DNA of 64,000 nucleotides from Sipunculus nudus (lineage: Eukaryota > Annelida > Sipuncula > Golfingiida > Sipunculidae), in contig CM049320.1 of the NCBI GenBank assembly GCA_026874595.1, positions 46,390,714 to 46,454,713 of the forward strand. Direction: 5' to 3'. The first letter of the stretch is position 1; each line of letters begins with the position of its first letter. Of the stretch, positions 23,101 to 35,100 are shown in pieces. The position numbers and the translations under genes were made by a program. The notes under the pieces were generated by a model that did no database searches, was not told the origin of the DNA, and worked only from the letters and a program-made list of their open reading frames with translations.

Positions 23101-26100
23101 GATGTCAGCTCTACAAATAGTTTTGGCACATTTTTGGTTGCCCTCTGACCTTTCCTCTTTGCCCAGCGTCCATTTGTGTGTCTGTTTCCACACATAAACC
23201 CACATATCTCGGGAAATGTTTGACTGATCAGGCTAAAAATTTTGCACAAATGTAGCCCTTTGATAGCTTTATAACATACACTAAAAATGGTGGTGCCATC
23301 TTCAATCATTTTTGCACAGCGTCCATCTGTTAATCTGACTTTGGATAAAAACCATCATATCTCGACAGTGGTTTGATTTATCCACCTGATATTTTGCAGG
23401 TTTATACATACTGGACAGCTTTCTTGATTTTATGACAGGTGGCGCCACCTACACTCAAATTTACGCTGCAGACATCCAAGATCATATCTCATGAACCATT
23501 TGACCGATTGGGTAAAAATTTTGCATATTTATAGATCTCACATAGCTCTTTATCATACGCTAAACTGGTTGTGCCACCTTCTCTCATTTTTGCACAGCGT
23601 CGGTCTGTTTGTTTGCCTTGGGATAAAATCACTCATATCTCGGCAGTGGTTTGACATATCTGCCTTAAAATTTTGCGTGTTTATACATCTTCGATAGCTT
23701 TCTGGAGTTTTTGGCAGGTGGCGTCACCTACATTTATGTATATGCTGCAGACATCCAAGCTCATATCTCGGGACTGTTTGACCAGTTGGGCAAAAATTTT
23801 GCATGTTTTTAGATCACCCATAGCTCTTTATCATACGCAAAACTGTTGGCGCCACCTGCAACCTTTTTTGCACAGCGTCATTCTGGTCATCTGCCTTGGG
23901 ATAAAATCACTTATATCTCTGCATTGGTTGGACTTATCCACCTAAAATGTTGCATGTGTACACATCTTGGACAGCTTTCTTGATTTTGTGACAGGTGGCG
24001 CCACCTACATTTACGTTATACCTGCAGACATCCAAGCTCATATCTCAGGAACCGTTTGACCAGTTGGGCCAAAATTTTGCATGTTCTTAGATCTCCCATA
24101 GCTCTTTATCATACGCAAAACTGTTGGCGCCACCTGCAACCTTTTTTGCACAGCGTCATTCTGTTCATCTGCCTTGGGATAAAATCACTTATATCTCTGC
24201 ATTGGTTGGACTTATCCACCTAAAATTTTGCATGTGTACACATCTTGGACAGCTTTCTTGTTTTTGTGACAGGTGGCGCCACCTACATTTACGTTATAGC
24301 TGCAGACATCCAAGGTCATTTATCGGGTACTGTTTGACCAGTTGGGCCAAAATTTTGCATGTGTGTAGATCTCACATAGCTCTTTTTCATATGCTAAACT
24401 GTTGGCGCCACCTGCAACCATTTTTGCACAGTGTCCATCTGTTCATCTGCCTTGGGATAAAAACATTCATATCTCTGCATTGGTTGGACTTATCCACCTG
24501 AAATTTTGCATGTGTACACATCCTGGACAACTTTCTTGATTTTATGACAGGTGGCGCCACCTACATTCACGTTTAAGCTGCAGACATCCAAGCTCATATC
24601 TCTGGAACCGTTTGACCAGTTGGGCCAAAATTTTGCATGTGTGTAGATCTCCCTTAGCTCTTTATCATATGCAAAACTGTTGGCGCCACCTGCAACCTTT
24701 TTTGCACAGTGTCCATTTGTTCATCTGCCTTGGGATAAAAACACTCATATCTCTGCATTGGTTGGACTTATCCATCTGAAATTTTGCATGTGTATACATC
24801 CTGGATAGCTTTCCCGATTTTATGACAGGTGCGCCACCTACATTCACGTTTGAGCTGCAGACATCCAAGCTCATATCTCAGGAACCATTTGACTGATTGG
24901 GCAAAAATTTTGCATGTTTATAGATCTCACTTAGCTCTTTATCATATGCAAAACTGGTGGCGCCACCTGCAATCATTTTTGCACAGCATCGGTCGGTTTG
25001 TTAGCCGTGGGATAAAATCACTCATATCTCGGTAGTGGTTTGACATATCTGCCTAAAATTTTGCAGGTTTATACATCTTGGATAGCTTTCTGGATTTTGT
25101 GGCAGGTGGCGCCACCTAGATTTATGTTTATGCTGCAGACATTCTGTCTTATCTATCAGGACTGGTTTGACATATCCCCCTGAAATTTTGCATATGTATA
25201 GATCTCACATATCTCTTAATCATACACAAAATTGGTGGCGCCACCTGACACCATTTTTGCACAGTGTCCGTCTGTTTGTCTGCCATGGGCTAAAATCACT
25301 CATATCTCAGTAGTGGTTTGACTTATTTGCCTAAATTTTGCATGTTTATACATCTTGGACAGCTTTCTGAATTTTGTGGTAGGTGGCGCAACTTACATAC
25401 ACATTTGGGCTGCAGACATCCAGGTTATTATGCAACACACCTCAGTCTATTCCTTCTTGCCACTCAATCCATGCCTCACTTCACCTTTCCCTCTCTTATT
25501 TTGGTGGATACACATAGTCACTTGTTTACTACCCATATTTTAGGTTTTGTGTTGTGTGCACCCATGCCAGAATTGCAGCAGTGATGTTTGTTTAATTGTT
25601 TCTTGTTCTATGTGTTTAGTACTTTCATTGTTCATATACATGTTACACATGTTCTTGAAAAGTAATGGTCCAGCATTGAAGCATTATACCTGGTGTAATC
25701 TCACTGCACAGGTTCGCATTAGGCCTGTAGGCCTTGTTACATTTATAAAATAGTGACACACAAAAAAAATAAACTGTTATCTCATTTTGATATGCTAGGA
25801 TTGAATAAAAATGTTCCCATAATCAGTTTCAGCTGAGTGCCTTGACCCAGAGGTCCCTTGTTTTTTCTCAAGTCCAAGATTGATTTTCAGACCAGCAAAA
25901 AGCAGACATGTGATATGTTGAAATCTGCAATAATATATTTTGCATTGAACCATTTTGACTAAACTTCTGTCAATGAGTTCTTAAACTATGGCAATAAAAT
26001 TCCTTTATGATGGTACATATTAAGTATACAGTTATTTAAAAGATCCTATTTCTGAGTTATGGGTGTAAGAATGATTTTGTATTTTTTGTTATATTATAGA

Positions 26101-29100
26101 TCCATTGCGGTTCCTAGCATCCACATTTTACAGATGACTTGTTTTGATTGACAGTTAGAAGATGTCATCCCAGTTTCTAGTATAACAGATGACTCATTTT
26201 GATTGACAGGTAGAAGATTTCAGGCTGTCATCTGGGTTTAATTTAACAGATGACTCATTTTGATTGACAGGTAGAAGATTTCAGGCTGTCATCTGGGTTT
26301 AATTTAATAGATGACTCATTTTGATTGACAGGTAGAAGATTTCAGGTTGTCAACTGGGTTTAATTTAACAGATGACTCATTTTGATTGACAGGTAGAAGA
26401 TTTCAGGCTGTCATCTGGGTTTAATTTAATAGATGACTCATTTTGATGGACTGGTAGAAGATTTCAGGCTGTCATCTGGGTTTAATTTAACAGATGACTC
26501 ATTTTGATGGACAGGTAGAAGATTTCAGGCTGTCATCTGGGTTTTATTTAATAGATGATTCATTTTGATTGACAGGTAGAAGATTTCAGGCTGTCATCTT
26601 GGTTTAATTAAACAGATGACTCATTTTGATTGACAGGTAGAAGATTTCAGGCTGTCATCTTGGTTTAATTTAACAGATGATTCATTTTTTTTTTGACAGG
26701 TAGAAGATTTCAGGCTGTCATCTTGGTTTAATTAAACAGATGACTCATTTTGATTGACAGGTAGAAGATTTCAGGCTGTCATCTTGGTTTAATTTAACAG
26801 ATGATTCATTTTTTTTTTGACAGGTAGAAGATTTCAGGCTGTCATCTGGGTTTATTTTAACAGATGCTGATGAGGTCAGTTCCCTTAAAGACGTTCTGGA
26901 AGAAGCAAAAGCCCAGGTAATTCATTACTCAACTATCAATAAATTGATTAAAAAAAATTAAGAGTACAAGAATAGATTTTGATACACACTTTGAACTCTT
27001 TTGGATCTATTTATCTCAGATTACTGTGAATCCTTCCAACCGACTATCACATTTTGACACTGATGGGCCTACAAATCTGAAACCAACAGACTATCAAACC
27101 AAAGCTGAGTCACTATGATGTTGCTCCTTGGGAAAATTAAGAAAATTGTAGCCATGTAGCTTTTGTAGGTAGAGTCATAATCAAATCAGATATATACATA
27201 ACCACAACTGTGTACAATTTCTTTATAAATATTACTTTCTCTTCCCTTTTAATGCAGGAGTTGAACCAGAGACATTGTGACATAATCTCATTATATGATG
27301 ATGGAGCTTAATAGTTATAATGACACCAGTGATACATCACATCTTGCCAAAATCCAGATGGCTTCCTCATTATATTCTTCACATCTTCTGGTGCAAGATT
27401 GCAATGAAAAGAATAATTATCCAGTTTCAAATAAGACAAAACAAGCTGCTACCAGAAGTCATTGTCTGGCTTACTTGCCAAACATTTGATCTATGATATT
27501 TTCAATGCTGCATTTTGGGTCCAAAGATGGATCATACTCAGCCCCCCCCCCCCCCACCCATTGTTGATATCAGATTTTATGGTATTTCTTTTTCCCAACT
27601 TTTTTCCATAGCCCCAAATAAACTTGAACAACATTTTTTCAACCCTATTAAAATTTCTTTAGGAGGATTTGGTAGAAGTGACAGGAGATAATTAAAATGA
27701 GAAATCATGAAACTTTTTATGGTGGTTATCTTTCGAATAAGGGAAATTTTTTTTGGGACCACACAGATAGTAAACTTTTTATTTTTTAGCGAACCTGTGA
27801 GCTTATGCGATGGTGCGGCGTCATCCGTCGTGCATCGTCTGTCGTCCGTTGTGCATCGTCTGTACATTAACCATAGCTATCTCAAAAACGGCAGGAGCTA
27901 GCATCACCAAATTTTTTGCAAATAATCAATCATAAAAAAATCTATATCGGATTTTGTTTATGTTTCATCTAACTGCATTTTCTTAGATTAATAGGGAAAA
28001 AGCTAAAAAAAACTTTTAAAATATTCTTCTCAGAAACTGTCGAGCCAAATTGTCCAATATTTCACAGAAATGATCCCTGGAACAATCTTTCTCAAGTTTG
28101 TTCCAATGGTTCCAGTTTGGAGATTTTTGGTGGAGATACAGGAGGTTGAACTTTGTTAACTGTGCAAAAAAGCATATTAAAATTTAAATCTCAGAAACAG
28201 CTGTAGCTATCATCACCAAATTTTATGCCAATGTTGGTCACATAGGTCATATCTGAAATTGAGGTATTCGTGGCGCCACCTGTGTCGGCCTTTTTTGTAC
28301 AGGGTCATCAGTGCCTGTATCACACTGAGGGCTACAAAAAACTTCTTCTCTGAAACCATTTTGCCAAAATGTTTAATATCGCACAGAAATGATCCTAGGG
28401 TAGTGCTTTCTGAAGTTTGTTCAAATGGTCTCTTTTCAGTGACTTTTGGCTAGGTTATGGGAAGCTGAATTTAGTCATATGCCATAACAGCCCATTTTAG
28501 CTTAGTGGCTACAAGGATCTTCTTCTCAAAAACCACTGGGCCAAATTCTTAAATATCACACATTAATTATCCTCAGATGTTGATAATTCAAGTTTGTACA
28601 AATAGTTTTGGTTCAGTTTTTTAGCTCAGCTGACTATAAGTCATCTGAGCTATAGTCGTGGTCCATTGTCCGTCGTCCGTCCGTCTGTCCGTCCGTCCGT
28701 CCGTCCGTCCGTCCGTCCGTAGATGTGGCACGTTTTGAAACCGTAAGACCTAGGAATCCAAAATTCGGCATAATGTTAGATGTCCCCAAGATCTCCTACC
28801 AAGCCGAAAACTGGGTCTTTGCGACTTCGTTCCTCTGAGAAATTAAGGAAAAACCTCAATTTTTTATTAAAAACCTATTTTCACACTTCAGGACTGCCTA
28901 ATATCAAAACGACTCAACTGTTTTTCCTCATATTTACCATAAATATTCCTCTATATAGTTCCTATGAACATGCCAGAAATTATGTCTGTATTATTTAATT
29001 TAAAAAAGTTATGAGCCCAAACATAATGCATTTTGTAAAAAATCAGGAAAGATATTTGATCACTTAACACAAAACATGTTAAAGCTATGGACTTTTTTCC

Positions 29101-32100
29101 AGTAATATAACTTTAATTAATCAAAATTAAATTGTATACCCAAAATTAGATCAAAATCTTTTAAATTTTTTTAAAATATTAACAAAAATAAAAAATTGGT
29201 ACCTTAAATTTAGCCCAACTTTGACCATGGCACGTTTTTTTCCTGTAAGTACTGTGGATTTAATTTTCACAGCATGTTTTTGTTAGCATTTTGTCTGTTA
29301 ACACCAAAAATTTGAAACCAGTTGTTCAAAAACTGTAGATTTTATTCAAGTTTTCAAACACCATGTAACATATTGTTTACATCAAGTTAGTGTTATGCAG
29401 TTTGCAAGAGCTCAGCTCCCCAGCTTCAGCTCTCAGTTCCTAAAATTTGGCATACAATTAGATGTCTCCAAAATCCCCTACCATGCCAAGAATTTGGTCA
29501 CTAGGACTTAATACCTTCGAGATATTAATGAAAAACTTCATTTTTCCATTAAAAACCCATTGTTACACTTCAAGACTGCCTAATATCAAAACAACTGATC
29601 TGACTTTAATCATATATAATATACATATTTTTCTATACATTCTCTATGCACATGCCAGATATGATGTCAGTATTGCGTAACTGTTTTAAGTTATGGGCGC
29701 AAACATAATGCACTTTGTAAAATATCAAGAAATAATTTACTCCCTTAACAAGGAGATTGCTGAAGCTAGAGATTTTTTTGTCAGGGATGTAACATTATTT
29801 AATCAAGATTCAATTGAATACCCAAAATTAGTTCTGAATTTTTCAGATTTTATAAGTTATTAGTATAAATATAAAATTAGTACCTTATATTTTGCTCAAC
29901 TTTGACCATGGCACGTTTGTTTCCTGTGAGCACTGTTGATATAATTTTAATGTCATGCACACATAAGGATTTCAGCTTTTTAGTTTAGAAAGCTGAAAGA
30001 AATTGGCCAAAAATTGTAGCTTTTGTTAATGTTTCTATGAGACCATGTCAGACTTTGGCCCTCTCCAGCCCCTCTTGAGTCACCTGTATGTTGACCTTGT
30101 TGAACTTTCAGCAAATTATGCATGCTTGACGGGAGGCATAAACTGGGGCTCCAGGCAGCTTATTATATAATGGCCAGCCACAGTTGATCCAGGTGTCCAA
30201 CCCAACTCATCTAGTAGTTTTAACCAACAACATAACAATAAACAATAAATTAATAAATTTGTGTTGGTTTTTAATAACAAATTAAAGAAAAATAGAAAAG
30301 GAATTTGTTAGTTTATAATAACAGGAAATTAACTTGAAGTTACTGATGATATAAGAATCTTGTATCGATGGATAGAATGTCATGTATTCCAAATAACACC
30401 ATGCAGTCACCTATGGTATTTTTCAGTTCAGTTTTAATGATAAAAAAGTTAATCATATTATTCATTACTAATGATTGGGGATCATATGAAGGAAATTAAC
30501 GATAGACAAAGATGCAGTTGATAATATTAATCTAGATTCCTACTGTGTCTAGCAGGTTTGGGTTTTAGGCTGCCCAAAACCTGTTTTGGGCAGGGCAGAG
30601 CCTAAAACCTGCCTTTAACTGCCTAAAATAGGTTATAATCTGCCTAAAACTGCCTTTAACTGCCTAAAACCTTACTTACCTTAACCTATGACTTGCAGTT
30701 AACTATTTTTATTGTTACACAGCTAAATGCATAAAAGAAATATGCTCGACAAATTAAAAAGTAAGAAACACTTTATTCAAACTAAACAAATTTAACCATG
30801 ACACAAAAATAAAAGAAACAAAAGAATACAACACTACTTCAGGTTTCCACATGAACATAGTTCTCTGTCAGTATTAGCTTGTATCCCCAAATCATGTTCT
30901 GAGGTATCCCACCTTTGCATGCCATTACTGCCAAGTTATAAAAGAATGCTCATACTGTAAGCTTGTAACCAGATTCTTTGATTGGCTTTTTGATCACAAG
31001 GGATTAAATTTTGTGATAAATTTAAAAAGTTGTTTCATTTAAACTGATGAATAGTCTTATATACTGTAGTCTCACTAACATTTCATGTATGCTTTGTATG
31101 CCTGTATCTTCAAATAGCAAAAAGCAAAGGATTGATTCCATAAATTATAACAGATCTTTTATGCTAGCAAAAAACTAAAAATATGATGATATCTTTCACA
31201 TTATCTGATAATGAACAAGAATTTCTACTAGTTGTTTTTTTCCCTTAGTTTGGCCATCCCTTGTCAAATTTTAAGATTTTATGCACATACTTATTGTCTA
31301 TTATGACTATATAATGATGGATATCCTCTGTTTACTGTATGATGAGATTGTGGAAATAGAACCCTCATGAAACACTGTATTTATTAATTAGTATAAAACT
31401 GTAACATGCAAAAAGTATAAAGCAGTTAATATGTTACAAACCAATTACGTTTGGGCTGTGTTTAACCTAAAGGGCCTGAGAAACCTACATTTTATGGTCA
31501 GGGGCCATGACTGCATCACCCAGTAAAAGTTTGACTTAAAAACAGTTTTCAGGGCAACGGCTTTGATTGCATCATCCTAGTCATGTATGAAGGTTCACAG
31601 GAACATCTACTAGGACACAGCAGTAGAATTTATGACCATTGGGTCTTATGACCCCATCACCCTGATAAATATAGTAATATACTGGTCTAATCAAGCATGT
31701 CCTTCCCCTCTGATACCCTGCCTTACTAGAGGCATACTAGATAGAGGCTGTATTACATCATTCCAGGTAGCAGGAAACCCAAAGGGTCCTGCTAATGACA
31801 TTATCTTGGCCAATAAAACTATGTGCCACAATAACATGGTCTTATGCTTGAGAAACCTATAAAGCTCTTTAGAGACTGCATGATGCCAGCTAACAGGAAA
31901 TTATGCATTGCTAATACAGGTACCTGACACCTTCCAGAAGCCTAGCAAATTAGCCTTGTGATGCATCACCCCAGCCAGTTTGGTAGTTTTACAAATCTTC
32001 AAGTCAAAAATTTAAACAAATATATGTTTAAGGCACTTTTGGTGCCTAAAACCTGCCTAAAACCTGTTTTAGGCAGGTTTTAGGCACCAAAAGTGCCTTA

Positions 32101-35100
32101 AACATATATTTGTTTAAATTTTTGTTTTAGGCAGGGCAGTTTTAACCTGTGGTTAAAACCTTCCTGCCTAAAACTTGCCAACCCTGGTGTCTAGTGTGTA
32201 CATTGATGTGAAATTAGTCCAAAATGAATATATTACATTATTTTTTTTTAAATAAATAAAAACCCATAAAACCAGGTACTTATGATCATTATTTAAATGT
32301 GTTAATTTTGTATATTCTGGATTCTCAACATCATTGTTTGGTGAAAACTGAATAAATACCTGACATGGTGCGATTAATTTGCAATTGTATTTAAATACGA
32401 ATATGAATATGTACTCCATTATAAAATTTCTTGCATTAAGAACGGGAATGCATTCATGAATATATTCTTTAATATTATTTTAATAATCATTTCAGTTATA
32501 TTTCATTTTAAAAAATCATAAGATTCTCTTATTATTTTTAATAAAAATTATATTTGGGACAATATTTGTAAAATTATTTAATTAATAGTGAAACTCTTAT
32601 ATTATATGTTCTGCTTATAAGTTATATGGCCAAGTCAAAATCTGTGTGACAATAGTACTCCATTTGTTAATAAAATAAATGAAATCAATCCTCTTCCCTG
32701 TCTCCAAAGATACTATCAAAATCATACATAAGCTAAACAACAACAACTTATAATACAGCTTATATTTATTACCACACAAAACCAGCACGTGAATCATATC
32801 TAAATCATATTTTTTATCATATATAACAGCTGAGCGCCGTGACCCATAGGTCCCTTGTTTTGGCTGAGTTATGGGAAGCTGAACTTAGCCAGTTTGCTGT
32901 ATCGTCCCATATGAGTTATAAACCTGCGAAACGTTTTTCGACTGATGCCACTGAAGCCAGTTTGTTAAATATTTTACAAGAATGATTCCTACAATAATTC
33001 TTATAATAATTGTCATTAATGGTTCCACATGAATGATTTTTGGCTGAATTATAGAGATTGAATTGAGTCATTTTACCATATATGTTAGCTGTGAGATGCT
33101 GTTACATCTAGCCTGGCACCAGTTTATCAGCATCTATTACATCATGCCACTAGACATTTAGATTTCAGGTTATCTTTGGTTAATATTGACAAGAAAGTTT
33201 TTTAAAAGCTTTTAAAAAATTTAGATTTATGATTAAAATTATTCATCATACCAGGCAATGTTACAATCATGGATATTCAGCTCTCTGTGGCTATATAAAG
33301 ACAACTGTACGTGGATTATAAATTATTGGTATCCCTACTCAACTTAATTCAAGAATTTGCCATCAATGAGATGTATCTGTATTTTTAATTTGCATTCAGT
33401 ATGCATCTGTAATAAATTTACATATATTCCTGATTTCCTTTTTTTATTAAAAGTCAACAGAAAAGCATTTTGTATTGGGAAATTAAATTTCAAAGTTATT
33501 TCAAGTAGGGACCACTTTTGTGTTCAGATGGAAGCACTTGGTTTACCATTGGCAGATTGCCAGTGCCTTGATGTTGGCCATTAGCCAAGATGATGTCAGC
33601 TCTATTAATAGTTTTGGCACAGTGCCAGGATTGGAAGAAATGCAGCCAGGTATAGATCAAGAGTTCACTCAGTGCTGTAGCTGCATTCTGTTTATAGCTT
33701 TGGCAGACTGCTCACTGCATCATATTTGGCACCAAAGTTCAGCCTGAATCTATTTATAGCTTTGGCAGACTGCCAACTGTGTCAGTTTATGCAACAGGTC
33801 AAGAGTTCACTCAGTGCAGCCAGGTACAGGTCAAAAGTTCACTCAGTCTAGCCAGGTGCAGGTCAAGAGTTCACTCAGTGCAGTAGCTTGAGGCAGCAAT
33901 TTGTCACAGGTCACTGGGGGGCAACTGCCTTACTCACCTAAGCCTTGTCAGCCCAGTGCATCAAACTCTGGGGAAGTTTGATGTATTGGACTGATATTTT
34001 GACCTGTCTATGCGTCTTTGATGGTATTCTCATTTAGAAGACAGGTGGTGCCACGTACATTGACCTTTGCACAGTGTATGTGCCTGCTTATTTCTACAGA
34101 GGTATTTGATATATCAGCCTGAAATTGGGCATATTTATACATATCGAATAGCTTTGTCATATACAAGACTGATGGTGCCACCTACAATAATTTTTGCACA
34201 ATGTGTGTCCCTGCTTATTTCTCAGGAGAGGTTTGATATATCAGTCTGAAAATTGGCATATGTGTATATCTCTGATAGCTTCGAAGTATACAAGACTGGT
34301 GGTGCCAGCTACAATCGTTTTTGTGTTGTGTGCACCCATGCCAGAATTTCAGCAGTGATGTTCGTGTAATTGTTTCTTATTCAGAATGTTTAGTACTTGC
34401 ATTGTTCATATACATGAAAAGTAATGGTCCAGCATTGAAGCATTATACCTGGTGTATTTCCCAATGCACAGGTTCGCATTAGGCCTGTAGGCCTTGTTCT
34501 ATTTTCAGTAGGTAATTGATATTAATTGATTTTTGTAATGATGGGGCAATTGTAACACCAAGTATATCTAATTGCTCATGTGACCATGTTAGGTTTAATT
34601 TTTCTACCTCAACTTTTTTCTGTGTATTAGCCCTTTATTAGCGGCATTTCTGTTTTTTTATCTAAATTAATCTTGAGACTTGAAACATTGCTAAATTCCT
34701 TTAAAAATTGTAGCGATTCTTTCACACTTTTGACATATGCTAAAAACAAAAGAGTATCATCTGCATTTTGTGCAATTTTAAACATATTTTTATAAATGTG
34801 ATACTTTTTATATTATCATCAGACCTAATTGCATCAGCAAGTACCTCAACACAAGTGGTCTCTCCCAGCTTTCTGCTTGGCTTGGTGGCATCACGTCTAT
34901 TGGCTCTATATGCTATCAAAAATTACAAATAAATAAGGAGAAACAGGACATCATTGACGTACCCCTCTAGAGACTGAGAAAAACTCAGAAGAGGACCCAT
35001 TATTAGTTACACACCTGCTAATGTTATTGTACAAAGATTTAATCATAGATATTGTGTTAAAATCAATGTTTAAGGTTTCTAATACTGTATATATATATAA

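Larger units (their letters stand above)
28617..32859 (+). mobile_element. Family B element, complete, 4.2 kb with nested hAT
   Basis: It starts TTAGCTCAGCTGACTATAAG, has a head hairpin and a (GTCC)n tract at 28669-28720, and ends CAGCTGAGCGC then GACCCATAGGTCCCTTGTT at 32859. The insertion point is defined by uninterrupted family A copies, for example near 22368. It carries two ~680-bp units, each with 'ttagatgtc-cc-aa' and 'gactgcctaatatcaaaac'. T-rich bases flank both ends, so any target duplication is masked. Confidence 0.8.
27780..34498 (+). mobile_element. Family A element containing B and hAT insertions
   Basis: The head AGCGAACCTGTGAGCTTATG is at 27788 and the full tail ends at 34498. 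The element is interrupted at 28617, inside 'ggttcagtg-ttttggctgag', by a family B element, and resumes at 32860 with 'ggctgagttatggg'. Its own sequence is about 2.5 kb. The palindrome in the 5' module is mutated here (GTGGCGCCACC, 28270). Confidence 0.75.

Noticed and set aside
23491-25584. A series of overlapping frames of 60-125 codons on the + strand
   Set aside because: They have the same amino acid pattern every 278 bp, follow the tandem array and have no recognisable domain. They are by-products of a repeat with few stops.
26129-26823. CRISPR-like array
   Set aside because: Units are contiguous tandem copies without unique spacers, in a eukaryotic intron.
27295-27489. Possible extra ELP5 exon between exons B and C
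   Set aside because: No acceptor or donor in matching phase. Exons B and C join in frame with good continuity.
28669-28720. (GTCC)n tract as a telomere-like or regulatory repeat
   Set aside because: It is the standard head tract of family B, variable in length between copies. A simple microsatellite explanation suffices.
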